Source: Mycobacterium sp.
GTDB lineage: Bacteria > Actinomycetota > Actinomycetes > Mycobacteriales > Mycobacteriaceae
Assembly (NCBI GenBank): GCA_025965975.1
Contig: JAOPVX010000248.1
Span: forward strand, 1 to 48,725
Direction: 5' to 3'
DNA: 48,725 nt
In this document: positions 41,016-48,725 of the stretch, piece after piece
Layout of the letters: the number at the start of each line of letters is the position of its first letter
Numbering within the stretch: the first letter of the stretch is position 1
Notes under the pieces: generated by a model
Databases searched by the model: none
What the model was told of the DNA's origin: nothing
What the model saw: only the letters and a program-made list of their open reading frames with translations
Program-made: the position numbers and the translations under genes

Positions 41016-41858
41016 TTAGTGGTTAGTGAACAGCTCGCGATGGGCGGCAACGCTTTCGGCGACGGTCTCGGCGGGCCTGCCGAGGATCTTCTCCACCTCG
41101 TGGGTGACCAGTGCCGGCTTGGAAACCGTCGCCTCCAGAAACGCGATGTAGGCGTCGGCGAACTCGGGCGAGAAGCCAAGCCCGACAAAGCGCTGGCGCA
41201 CCAGCTCCGCAGGAACCTCCTGGTAGCGCAACGGTCGAGAGAGGGCGGCGCCGATGACCTCCACCATCTCCGTGTTGGTGAATGCCTGCGGTCCCGTCAG
41301 CGCAATCTTGCGGCCAACGAGCTCGTCGGTGAGCAGTGCCATTGCCGCAACGGCGGAGATGTCGCCCTCGACGATCGGTGCCGTCGATGCCGTCGCATAC
41401 GGGCCGTTGACCACATCGCCGGCCTGGATCTGCGGCGCCCACATGCCAAAGAAGTTGGTGATGAACACGGTTGGGCGCAGGCTTACCCACTCCAGGCCGG
41501 AGTCGACGGCCAGCTGCTCCACCTCCTTGTTGCGGTCGCCGCGCAAACGCGACGGCTGGCGCGAGAAGTCGTCGTCGGCGTTGATCGCCGACAGCGCAAC
41601 CAGGCGCGTGACACCAACCCGGCGCGCCCGAGCGACCAGCGGTTCGAGTTCGTCGCCGAGTGCGCGGGAGTTGAGGAATACCGCCGAGGCGCCGCGCACA
41701 CCCTCCGCCGCGGTGCCAACCACCTTGACGCCGGCCGGAAAGCGTGCGGTGTCCGGCGCTCGGGTGACGGCACGGACCTCGACGCCGGCTGTTGCGAGTT
41801 GTGTGACCAGTGGGCGCCCGACGTTGCCGGTTGCACCCGTGACGAGAATTGCGTTCAT
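41016..41858 (-). CDS. NmrA-type NAD(P)-binding protein
   Basis: The 280-residue atypical short-chain dehydrogenase starts MNAILVTGATGNVGRPLVTQLATAGVEVRAVTR with the G-x2-G-x2-G dinucleotide motif. It continues NKEVEQLAVDSGLEWVSLRPTVFITNFFGMW and ends near ETVAESVAAHRELF, the NmrA/Rv-type layout with a Rossmann domain but no Tyr-x3-Lys catalytic pair, so it may be a redox sensor or an enzyme such as a quinone reductase. It is divergent from an ECF-type sigma factor gene across a perfect palindrome. NmrA/epimerase-like genes are known partners of ECF41-type sigma factors. Confidence 0.87.
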   Translation of the reverse strand: MNAILVTGATGNVGRPLVTQLATAGVEVRAVTRAPDTARFPAGVKVVGTAAEGVRGASAVFLNSRALGDELEPLVARARRVGVTRLVALSAINADDDFSRQPSRLRGDRNKEVEQLAVDSGLEWVSLRPTVFITNFFGMWAPQIQAGDVVNGPYATASTAPIVEGDISAVAAMALLTDELVGRKIALTGPQAFTNTEMVEVIGAALSRPLRYQEVPAELVRQRFVGLGFSPEFADAYIAFLEATVSKPALVTHEVEKILGRPAETVAESVAAHRELFTNH

Positions 41859-41886
41859 GAAGACAAGGACGACCCCGCGCCCGCAA

Positions 41887-41912
41887 AAGTTACACACCGG
41901 GACCTGTAACTT
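41887..41912. promoter_or_regulatory. Palindrome between NmrA and sigma-factor genes
   Basis: AAGTTACA (41887-41894), 10 bp, TGTAACTT (41905-41912): perfect 8-bp arms. It lies 28 bp from both starts in a divergent promoter. It is similar in size to the eight-copy operator but different in sequence and spacing. Confidence 0.6.
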
Positions 41913-41939
41913 AACGCTGCGCCGATTCGTCACCACTGC

Positions 41940-42800
41940 ATGAGAGATTCACCGTCGGTCGAAACGGCATGGCGCAGCCATCGGCCCTACCTGGTGAACC
42001 TCGCCTATCAGATGCTCGGCGACGTCGGGGAGGCAGAAGACGTCGCGCAGGAGGCATTCCTTCGGCTTTCGCGCACCACACAGATCGACGACGTCCGCGC
42101 CTGGCTGACGGTCGTCGCCGGGCGGCTCTGCCTGGACCAGCGACGATCGGCCCGGATTCGGCATGAACAGCCCGACGAATCCGGTGTCCTCGACATCGCC
42201 CCGTCTGATGAACCCGATCCGGCCGACCGGGTCACCCTCGACGACGAGGTGCGCACCGCGCTGCTGCAGGTGTTGCGGCGGCTGAGCCCTGGCGAACGGG
42301 TCGCGTTCGTGCTTCACGACGTCTTCCAGTTGCCGTTCGACGAGATAGCCGAGGCCGTCGGCAGGCCCGTCGGCACCTGCCGCCAACTCGCCCGCCGCGC
42401 GCGGGCGAAGTTCTCCGACGCTGCGATCGGAAAGCCGCCGCCCGCCGATATCAGCGACGCCGAACACCAGGAGGTCACCGAGAAGTTCATCACCGCATGT
42501 GCCAACGGCGATCTTGCGGAGTTGACCGCCGTGCTCGATCCCGCGGTGTGGGGCGTCGGCACCATCCTCGGCGACCCCGCACCGCCACCACAGGTCAACC
42601 ACGGGCCGACCGACGTGGCCACCAACCTGCTGCGCTACCTCGGCCACGGCGCCACCCTGGTCAGCGGGCCGGTCGGCGAGCCGGTACTGCTGGCGTTCGC
42701 CGACCGACAACTCTTCGCGGTTCTGGTGCTTACGGTGCGCGAGAACGTGATCCTCAAGATCGAGGCGACGGTCGATCCGTCCGCGGCGGGGCGTCGCTGA
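41940..42800 (+). CDS. ECF sigma factor with SnoaL-like C-terminal domain (SigI/SigJ type)
   Basis: The 286-residue sigma factor has region 2 ([27 protein letters not shown], about residues 16-42), region 4 ([48 protein letters not shown], about 114-160) and a C-terminal NTF2/SnoaL-like extension of about 110 residues ([25 protein letters not shown] ... [27 protein letters not shown]). This architecture is that of the ECF41/ECF56-like group, including M. tuberculosis SigI and SigJ, where the extension modulates activity instead of an anti-sigma factor. The divergent NmrA gene and palindrome support a self-contained regulatory unit. The DGGGK motif typical of ECF41 is not evident. Confidence 0.87.
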   Translation: MRDSPSVETAWRSHRPYLVNLAYQMLGDVGEAEDVAQEAFLRLSRTTQIDDVRAWLTVVAGRLCLDQRRSARIRHEQPDESGVLDIAPSDEPDPADRVTLDDEVRTALLQVLRRLSPGERVAFVLHDVFQLPFDEIAEAVGRPVGTCRQLARRARAKFSDAAIGKPPPADISDAEHQEVTEKFITACANGDLAELTAVLDPAVWGVGTILGDPAPPPQVNHGPTDVATNLLRYLGHGATLVSGPVGEPVLLAFADRQLFAVLVLTVRENVILKIEATVDPSAAGRR

Positions 42801-42858
42801 TAATGCGTCACTTTCTTCTCGCGGGCACGCGGCTGCGGCCCGCGACACCGCGACGCGG

Positions 42859-42864
42859 CACAAT
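42859..42864 (+). promoter_or_regulatory. Possible -10 element for leaderless dxr
   Basis: CACAAT is six bases before the dxr GTG, with no ribosome binding site between, in keeping with a leaderless start. Only one hexamer is recognisable, so the call is weak. Confidence 0.25.
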
Positions 42865-42870
42865 GGGTCG

Positions 42871-44031
42871 GTGAGCGAAAGGCTGCGCGTGCTGGTACTC
42901 GGCAGCACCGGCTCGATCGGCACCCAGGCGCTGGAGGTCATCGCCGCCAACCCGGACCGCTTCCAGGTCGTCGGGCTGGCGGCCGGTGGCGGCAACCCCG
43001 AACTGCTGGCCCAGCAGGCCGCCGCGGCAGGCGTGACGAATATCGCCGTCGCCGACGACGCCGCGGCCGCGCAGGTCGGCGGGGTCACCTACGCCGGGGC
43101 GGACGCCGTCACCCGGCTCGTCGAAAACACCGAGGCCGACGTGGTGCTCAACGCCCTTGTCGGCGCGCTGGGGCTGAAACCCACACTGGCAGCCCTTGCC
43201 ACCGGCGCCCGGCTCGCCCTGGCCAACAAGGAATCGCTGGTCGCGGGCGGCCCGCTGGTGCTCAAGGCCGCCAAGCCGGGCCAGATCGTGCCCGTCGACT
43301 CCGAGCACTCCGCGATGGCGCAATGCCTGCGCGGCGGCACTCCCGACGAAGTGGCCAAGATCGTGCTGACCGCGTCGGGCGGGCCGTTCCGCGGCTGGCC
43401 GGCCCAACGGCTCGAGGACGTCACACCCGAGCAGGCCGGTGCACACCCCACCTGGTCAATGGGCCCGATGAACACGCTGAACTCGGCGTCGCTGGTCAAC
43501 AAGGGTCTCGAGCTGATCGAAACCCACCTGCTGTTCGGCATCGGATACGACCGCATCGAGGTCGTCGTTCACCCGCAGTCAATCGTGCACTCCATGGTCA
43601 CCTTCACCGACGGCTCGACCCTGGCCCAGGCCAGCCCGCCCGACATGAAGCTGCCCATCGCGTTGGCGCTGGGCTGGCCGGCCCGGGTCCCCCAAGCGGC
43701 CATGGCCTGCGACTTCACTACCGCCTCGACGTGGCAGTTCGAGCCACTCGACGCCGAGGTGTTCGGAGCGGTGGAGCTGGCACGCGAAGCGGGCAGCAAG
43801 GGCGGCTGCCTGACCGCGGTCTACAACGCCGCCAACGAAGAGGCCGCGGCGGCCTTCCTCGCGGGCCGCATCCGGTTCCCGGCCATCGTGCGAACGATCG
43901 CCGAGGTCCTGCGCGCTGCCGACCAGTGGGCCGCCGAACCCGCTACCGTGGAAGACGTACTCGATGCGCAACACTGGGCCCGCGACCGGGCAAAGGGCGC
44001 AGTATCCCGGGAGGTCGTCACCACCAAATGA
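42871..44031 (+). CDS. dxr: 1-deoxy-D-xylulose 5-phosphate reductoisomerase
   Basis: Dxr makes 2-C-methyl-D-erythritol 4-phosphate from DXP with NADPH, the committed step of the MEP isoprenoid pathway. The 386 residues show the NADPH motif [16 protein letters not shown], the metal/substrate motifs [54 protein letters not shown] and [13 protein letters not shown] 42871 matches mycobacterial Dxr. Its stop overlaps the Rip1 start (ATGATG region), and ispG of the same pathway follows, so this is one operon. Confidence 0.96.
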   Translation: MSERLRVLVLGSTGSIGTQALEVIAANPDRFQVVGLAAGGGNPELLAQQAAAAGVTNIAVADDAAAAQVGGVTYAGADAVTRLVENTEADVVLNALVGALGLKPTLAALATGARLALANKESLVAGGPLVLKAAKPGQIVPVDSEHSAMAQCLRGGTPDEVAKIVLTASGGPFRGWPAQRLEDVTPEQAGAHPTWSMGPMNTLNSASLVNKGLELIETHLLFGIGYDRIEVVVHPQSIVHSMVTFTDGSTLAQASPPDMKLPIALALGWPARVPQAAMACDFTTASTWQFEPLDAEVFGAVELAREAGSKGGCLTAVYNAANEEAAAAFLAGRIRFPAIVRTIAEVLRAADQWAAEPATVEDVLDAQHWARDRAKGAVSREVVTTK

Positions 44032-45269
44032 TGATGTGGATCATCGGCGTCGCGTTCTTCGCGCTCTGCATCCTGGTGTCGGTGGCGCTGCACGAATGCG
44101 GGCACATGTGGGCGGCGCGCGCGACCGGGATGAAGGTACGCCGCTACTTCGTCGGCTTCGGACCCACCTTGTGGTCGACGCGGCGGCCCAACAGGCTCGG
44201 CTACACCGAATACGGCGTCAAGGCCGTCCCGCTTGGCGGCTTCTGTGACATCGCCGGCATGACCGCGATCGACGAAATTGCGCCAGAGGACCAGCCCTAC
44301 GCGATGTACCGGCAGAAGACCTGGAAGCGGGCGGCCGTGCTGTTCGCCGGGCCGGCCATGAACTTCGTCATCGGTTTGGCGCTGATCTACGGGATGGCGC
44401 TGACCTGGGGACTTCCGAACCTGCATCCGCAGCCTGCCGCGTATGTCAGCGAAACCTCTTGTGTCGCACCTGAAGTCAGCAAAGGCCAGATGGGCCGGTG
44501 CACGGGAACAGGTCCGGCCGCTGCGGCAGGCATCAAGGCCGGCGACATCATCGTCAAGGTCGGCGACACCGACGTGCACAATCCTGACCAGATGGTCGCC
44601 GCGGTGCGCACGCTGACCGGGCCGACGCAGTTCGTCATAAAAAGAACCCAGGGCGCGACGACGAAAGAATTTTCCACCGTCGTCGACGTCACCCGGACCC
44701 AGCGCTGGACCACCAAGACGGCCGGGGTCCCGACCACCGTCGGCGCGATCGGAATCGCTGCCGCCGAGTTCGGCCCCGTCCGATATGCGCAGTACAACCC
44801 GTTGACGGCGATACCGGGCACCGTTGCGTTCACCGGTGACCTCGCCGTGGAACTGGGCAAGTCGCTGGCCAAGATCCCCACCAAGGTCGGCGCACTCGTG
44901 CATTCCATCGGCGGCGGCACACGCGATCCGGAGACACCGATCAGCGTCGTCGGGGCGTCGATCATCGGCGGCGACGCGTTCGAACACGGATACTTCATGG
45001 CGTTCTGGTTCTTCCTGGCCCAACTGAACTTCGTGCTCGGCGCGATCAACCTGGTACCGCTGCTGCCGTTCGACGGCGGCCACATCGCGATTGCGTTGTT
45101 CGAGAAGATCCGCAATATGATTCGGAAGGCGCGTGGCATGGTCGCCGCGGCGCCGGTGAACTACCTCAAGCTCATGCCGGCCACCTACGTCATCTTGGTC
45201 GTGGTGATCGGCTACATGGCGCTCACGGTCACCGCCGACGTCGTCAACCCGATCAGACCGTTCCAATAG
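44028..45269 (+). CDS. rip1: Site-2 protease Rip1 (RseP-type intramembrane metalloprotease)
   Basis: The 413-residue membrane zinc protease cleaves anti-sigma factors within the membrane; M. tuberculosis Rip1 controls several sigma pathways and cell-envelope functions. The zinc motif HECGH is at residues 22-26 in the first helix, and the third ligand lies in the C-terminal [17 protein letters not shown] domain occupies the centre ([28 protein letters not shown]). The ATG at 44028 overlaps the dxr stop; ATG 44031 and 44034 follow directly and could also serve. It sits between dxr and ispG exactly as in M. tuberculosis. Confidence 0.95.
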   Translation: MMMWIIGVAFFALCILVSVALHECGHMWAARATGMKVRRYFVGFGPTLWSTRRPNRLGYTEYGVKAVPLGGFCDIAGMTAIDEIAPEDQPYAMYRQKTWKRAAVLFAGPAMNFVIGLALIYGMALTWGLPNLHPQPAAYVSETSCVAPEVSKGQMGRCTGTGPAAAAGIKAGDIIVKVGDTDVHNPDQMVAAVRTLTGPTQFVIKRTQGATTKEFSTVVDVTRTQRWTTKTAGVPTTVGAIGIAAAEFGPVRYAQYNPLTAIPGTVAFTGDLAVELGKSLAKIPTKVGALVHSIGGGTRDPETPISVVGASIIGGDAFEHGYFMAFWFFLAQLNFVLGAINLVPLLPFDGGHIAIALFEKIRNMIRKARGMVAAAPVNYLKLMPATYVILVVVIGYMALTVTADVVNPIRPFQ

Positions 45270-45278
45270 GAGACACCG

Positions 45279-46448
45279 ATGACCACCGGCCCCACCATCG
45301 GGCTAGGTATGCCGGCACCCCCGGCACCCACACTCGCCCCGCGGCGCAAAACCCGCCAGCTCATGGTCGGCGACGTCGGCATCGGCAGCGACCACCCCGT
45401 CGCGGTGCAATCGATGACAACCACCAAGACGCATGACGTCAATGCGACGCTGCAGCAGATCGCCGAACTGACCGCCACCGGCTGCGACATCGTCCGGGTC
45501 GCCTGCCCGCGGCAGGAGGACGCCGACGCGCTGCCCGAGATCGCCAAACACAGCCAGATCCCCGTGATCGCCGACATCCACTTCCAGCCCAAATACATCT
45601 TCGCCGCGATCGACGCCGGCTGCGCCGCGGTGCGCGTAAACCCCGGCAACATCAAGGAATTCGACGGCCGGGTCGCCGAGGTGGCCAAGGCGGCCGGTGC
45701 GGCGGGCATCCCGATCCGGATCGGCGTCAACGCCGGATCGCTCGACAAACGGTTCATGGCCAAGTACGGAAAGGCCACCCCCGAGGCATTGGTGGAAAGT
45801 GCACTGTGGGAGGCGTCGCTGTTCGAGGACCACGGCTTCGGCGACATCAAGATCAGCGTCAAGCACAACGACCCGGTGATCATGGTCGCCGCCTACGAGC
45901 AGCTGGCGGCCAAGTGCGATTACCCGCTGCACCTCGGCGTCACCGAGGCCGGCCCCGCATTCCAGGGCACCATCAAGTCCGCCGTCGCCTTCGGAGCCTT
46001 GCTGTCGCGGGGGATCGGCGACACCATCCGCGTCTCGCTGTCGGCGCCGCCGATCGAAGAGGTCAAGGTCGGCAACCAGATCCTTGAGTCGCTGAACCTG
46101 CGGCCACGCGGACTCGAGATCGTGTCCTGCCCGTCGTGCGGTCGTGCGCAGGTCGACGTCTACACGCTGGCCAACGCGGTCACCGCAGGACTGGACGGGC
46201 TCGACTTCCCGCTTCGCGTCGCGGTGATGGGCTGCGTCGTCAACGGTCCAGGTGAGGCACGGGAGGCCGACCTCGGCGTCGCATCAGGAAACGGCAAGGG
46301 CCAAATCTTCGTCAAGGGCGAGGTCATCAAGACCGTGCCCGAGGCGCAGATCGTAGAGACACTGATCGAAGAGGCGATGCGGCTGGCCTCCGAACAGCGC
46401 GGCGACGAAACATCTGCAAGCGGTTCGCCGATTGTGACCGTAAGCTGA
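45279..46448 (+). CDS. ispG: 4-hydroxy-3-methylbut-2-en-1-yl diphosphate synthase
   Basis: IspG (GcpE) is a [4Fe-4S] reductive enzyme of the MEP pathway. The 389-residue protein has the TIM-barrel part ([66 protein letters not shown]) and the cluster-binding C-terminal part with cysteines in [12 protein letters not shown] and [19 protein letters not shown] precedes the ATG. Operonic with dxr and rip1. Confidence 0.96.
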   Translation: MTTGPTIGLGMPAPPAPTLAPRRKTRQLMVGDVGIGSDHPVAVQSMTTTKTHDVNATLQQIAELTATGCDIVRVACPRQEDADALPEIAKHSQIPVIADIHFQPKYIFAAIDAGCAAVRVNPGNIKEFDGRVAEVAKAAGAAGIPIRIGVNAGSLDKRFMAKYGKATPEALVESALWEASLFEDHGFGDIKISVKHNDPVIMVAAYEQLAAKCDYPLHLGVTEAGPAFQGTIKSAVAFGALLSRGIGDTIRVSLSAPPIEEVKVGNQILESLNLRPRGLEIVSCPSCGRAQVDVYTLANAVTAGLDGLDFPLRVAVMGCVVNGPGEAREADLGVASGNGKGQIFVKGEVIKTVPEAQIVETLIEEAMRLASEQRGDETSASGSPIVTVS

Positions 46449-46503
46449 GCATGACCCTGTGAGCGGGGTCACCACCGCCCGGGATCGGTCAGAAAGAGTC
46501 TCC

Positions 46504-47358
46504 ATGTCGGCTCCGCCGCTTTTTCGTCTCGTCGACGAGCGACGGGTGTCGGTGGTGCGTGACGCGGCGGCGGTTCGCCTGGTGTTCGACGAGGATCCCG
46601 TCGGTTCGTGCATGGTGGCTTCGCGAGTCGCCGAGCACGGCATCGAGCCGTCCGCGATCGGCGGAGAGCTGTGGACGCGGCGGCGGGCCAGCGACTCGCT
46701 GTGCTACGCAGGCGCGAACCTGATCCCACTGCGCGGCGACCTCGCCGATCTAAACGCGTTCGCGGACAAGGCGATGAGCACCGCGCGGCGCTGTTCGTCG
46801 TTGGTGGGCCGCGCCGAATTCGTGCTGCCGATGTGGCGGCGCCTCGAGCACAGCTGGGGCCCGGCGCGCGACGTGCGTGAGCATCAGCCGCTGATGGCGT
46901 TGAACACGCCGCCCCAATCCCCGATCGACCCGGCCGTGCGCCGGGTACGCGTCGACGAACTCGACGCATACCTGGTGGCGGCCATCGACATGTTCATCGG
47001 CGAGGTCGGAATCGATCCGCGAGTCGGCGACGGCGGGCGTGGCTACCGGCGGCGGGTCGCGGGGCTGATAGCCGCGGGCCGGGCGTGGGCCCGCTTCGAG
47101 CGCGGCCAGGTGGTCTTCAAGGCCGAGGTCGGATCTCAGTCGCCGTCGGTCGGGCAGATCCAGGGCGTATGGGTGCATCCCGACTGGCGCGGCAACGGCC
47201 TTGGCACCGCGGGCACCGCGACGCTGGCGTCGGCGGTGGTGCGCAGCGGCCGCATCGCCAGCCTGTACGTCAACGATTTCAACGCCGTCGCCCGCGCCAC
47301 CTACGCGCGCATCGGTTTCACCAAGGTCGGAACGTTCGCGACGGTGCTGCTGGATTAG
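46504..47358 (+). CDS. GNAT-family acetyltransferase (Rv2867c-like)
   Basis: The 284-residue protein has an N-terminal domain (RLVDERRVSVVRDAAAVRLVFDEDPVGSCMVASRV) and a C-terminal GNAT domain with the acetyl-CoA loop VWVHPDWRGNGLGTAGTATL and the last strands IASLYVNDFNAVARATYARIGFTKVG. M. tuberculosis Rv2867c, which follows ispG, has the same layout. ATG 46504 has AAAGAG upstream; GTG 46459 would add 15 residues. Acceptor unknown. Confidence 0.9.
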   Translation: MSAPPLFRLVDERRVSVVRDAAAVRLVFDEDPVGSCMVASRVAEHGIEPSAIGGELWTRRRASDSLCYAGANLIPLRGDLADLNAFADKAMSTARRCSSLVGRAEFVLPMWRRLEHSWGPARDVREHQPLMALNTPPQSPIDPAVRRVRVDELDAYLVAAIDMFIGEVGIDPRVGDGGRGYRRRVAGLIAAGRAWARFERGQVVFKAEVGSQSPSVGQIQGVWVHPDWRGNGLGTAGTATLASAVVRSGRIASLYVNDFNAVARATYARIGFTKVGTFATVLLD

Positions 47359-47482
47359 CTCGCCCATTCGGCGGACCGACATCCTTCGTTTTCAAGTGGG
47401 TACATTTTCGCCCGATTCCCGCGCCCGTTGCTGTCGATCGACCCCTCCGGCGGCCTGAACCGTCAACCTGGGTAAGTGCCCA
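47359..47482. other. Short non-coding gap
   Basis: No gene, RNA or clear hairpin is visible between the GNAT gene and the DUF1501 remnant. It may hold decayed upstream parts of that remnant. Confidence 0.5.
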
Positions 47483-47934
47483 AACCCGTTGTCCACCAAG
47501 CTGAATGTCGTCAGCAAATGCATCAAGGCCGGAGTGCCGACCCGGATGTATATGGTGGCGCTCGGCGGCTTCGACACCCACGCCGATGAGCGCGGTACCC
47601 AAGAGGACCTCCTTAAAGTCGTTGACGAGGCCCTCACCTCCTTCCTTCGGGACAGGAGCAGCGACAACTACGGCAAGAACGTCGTCGTGCTGATGTATTC
47701 GTAATTCGGGCGGCGCGTCGCATCACAGGGCACCGACCACGGGACCGCAGGGCCCGTGGTCATCGCGGGGTTCCCGTAAAGGGCGGCTTCTATGGCGAGG
47801 AGCCGAGCCTGACCGATCCCGACGACGGCGATCTGAAGGGCAGCACGGAATTCCGGGACATCTACTGCGAGGTGCTGGCCACCGATCCGAAGCCCGCGGT
47901 GGGTCCCCGACGCCGTGACATCGGCTTCCTGTAG
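47483..47934 (+). pseudogene. DUF1501-family protein, C-terminal remnant
   Basis: The frame NPLSTKLNVVSKCIKAGVPTRMYMVALGGFDTHADERGTQEDLL ... NVVVLMYS is the C-terminal third of a DUF1501 protein (sulfatase-like fold, often exported by Tat). TAA at 47702-47704 replaces the Glu of the conserved YSEFGRR; FGRRVASQGTDHGTAGPVVIAGF follows in frame, then a shift near 47775 leads to KGGFYGEEPSLTDPDDGDLKGSTEFRDIY ... DIGFL and TAG 47934. The first two-thirds of the gene are missing. One nonsense change, one indel and truncation mark it as a relic. Confidence 0.8.
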
Positions 47935-47979
47935 TCGGTTGTCGTCGCATGCCGTCGGGCTTCCTGTAGTCGCTTGTCG
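47923..47979 (+). repeat. 22-bp tandem-spaced direct repeat
   Basis: A 22-mer starting GGCTTCCTGTAGTCG (47923-47944) recurs at 47958-47979 with one mismatch. The first copy is the end of the DUF1501 remnant (stop codon included); the second follows 35 bp later. It records a small local duplication. Confidence 0.7.
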
Positions 47980-48021
47980 GAATTCGCGCAGTCTCCTGCG
48001 CGGGGTGGTTACGCTCGCGTC

Positions 48022-48684
48022 ATGACCGACGTTGACCGCAGAGTCGCACGCCGCGAAATCGCCGACACGCTCGTCCGCGCGCTCGAACGGCGCCACGAGA
48101 TCCTCGACGTCATTGTGGAAGCCGAGGATTACGACGCCGCCGTCGAGGCGATCGCCACGACGCTTGGCACGTCGCTCGTCGGTGCCGAAGCCGTGCTCCG
48201 GCTGTCCTTCGACCGGCTCACCAAGGTGTCGCGGCGCAGGATCGCCGAAGAACTCGAGGATCTGAACACCCAGCTCAGCTTCACCATGGGCGAGAAGCCG
48301 GCGAGTGCGGGACACAACCTGGTGCTGCGGCCGTTCGCGGCCGGCAAGGACCGCGACATCTTCGCCGCGCGCACCGACGATGTCCGTGCGGCGGGGGACG
48401 GCTCGGGGGCGCCCGCCGGTGACCTCGACGACGAGATTCGCGCCGCCATCGGCCGAGTCAACGCCGAAGAAGCGGCGTGGCTGGTGGCCATCGCCGGATC
48501 GGAAAAGATCGGCATGGTGTTCGGCGAGCTGGCCGGCGGCGAGGTCAACGTCCGGATTTGGATACACCCCGGCTACCGCAAGCAGGGCTACGGCACCGCC
48601 GTGCTGCGCAAGTCGCGTTCGGAGATGGCCGCATACTTCCCGGCGGTGCCGCTGGTGGTGCGCGCCCCGGCCGCCGGGTCCTGA
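48022..48684 (+). CDS. GNAT domain protein with GyrA-like coiled-coil N-terminus
   Basis: The N-terminal 90 residues (RREIADTLVRALERRHEILDVIVEAEDYDAAVEAIATTL ... GAEAVLRLSFDRLTKVSRRRIAEELEDLNTQLSF) look like the coiled-coil dimerisation arm of DNA gyrase subunit A (compare its EAQAEAILxLxLxRLTxLE region). After a linker rich in Gly/Ala/Asp comes a short GNAT domain (AEEAAWLVAIAGSEKIGMVFGEL, VNVRIWIHPGYRKQGYGTAVLRKSR) with the acetyl-CoA loop. ATG 48022 was taken over an upstream in-frame start at 47974 that lies in the repeat. Function unknown; 220 residues. Confidence 0.75.
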   Translation: MTDVDRRVARREIADTLVRALERRHEILDVIVEAEDYDAAVEAIATTLGTSLVGAEAVLRLSFDRLTKVSRRRIAEELEDLNTQLSFTMGEKPASAGHNLVLRPFAAGKDRDIFAARTDDVRAAGDGSGAPAGDLDDEIRAAIGRVNAEEAAWLVAIAGSEKIGMVFGELAGGEVNVRIWIHPGYRKQGYGTAVLRKSRSEMAAYFPAVPLVVRAPAAGS

Positions 48685-48725
48685 CCGGCATTCGTCGAAA
48701 TCAACGTTCTGCAGGCCTGCACTCG

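Overview
The window is high-GC actinobacterial DNA from a Mycobacterium/Mycolicibacterium-type genome. The conserved order rpsB-tsf-amidase ... pyrH-frr-cdsA-rlmN ... dxr-rip1-ispG-GNAT is the one seen in M. tuberculosis around Rv2890c-Rv2867c, and individual products (Frr, PyrH, Rip1, the Rv2887-like MarR, the DUF2631 protein) match mycobacterial versions closely. GTG starts and ATGA/GTGA overlaps are common, and several starts look leaderless.

Layout. (1) 1-4.3 kb: end of rpsB, tsf and an AmiC-type amidase. A decayed FAD oxidoreductase sits between tsf and the amidase, bracketed by two near-identical 27-bp repeats, one of which is the end of tsf. (2) 4.3-12.4 kb: a methyltransferase; an FtsX-type ABC exporter whose two permease genes are separated by three tandem 32-bp MIRU-like repeats; an APC permease coupled to a copper amine oxidase; and a divergent MarR/methyltransferase pair with twin palindromic operators. 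(3) 12.5-16.2 kb: pyrH, frr, cdsA, a fragment of a DMT transporter, rlmN. (4) 16.2-37 kb: an accessory catabolic region with aldehyde dehydrogenase, CaiB-type CoA transferase, P450 plus ferredoxin, SMP-30 lactonase, acyl-CoA dehydrogenases, F420-type LLM oxidoreductases, MaoC-like hydratase, APH-type kinases and two paralogous TetR regulators. (5) 37-42.8 kb: DUF2631, LLM, PuuE-like deacetylase, SnoaL protein, two pseudogenes, and an NmrA/ECF-sigma divergent pair. (6) 42.9-48.7 kb: dxr, rip1, ispG, a GNAT protein, a DUF1501 remnant, and a GyrA-coil/GNAT fusion.

Main discovery candidate. Eight copies of one 26-bp palindrome, TTTACA-N13-nTGTCAC, are spread over 18.2 kb of region 4. A potential start codon lies exactly 35 or 36 nt from the outer edge of the palindrome in nine directions, and a CTG or GTA codon lies at the same position in two more. 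The element therefore looks like a combined operator and two-way leaderless promoter that ties P450/ferredoxin, aldehyde dehydrogenase, CoA transferase, lactonase, acyl-CoA dehydrogenase, DUF427 and others into one regulon. It is probably controlled by the two TetR paralogs, whose DNA-recognition helices are identical. Several of these transcripts open with a mini-ORF of 6-30 codons placed directly before the main gene.

The window is also rich in broken genes (about ten, with both indels and nonsense substitutions). This suggests ongoing gene decay, although assembly indels cannot be excluded from sequence alone.
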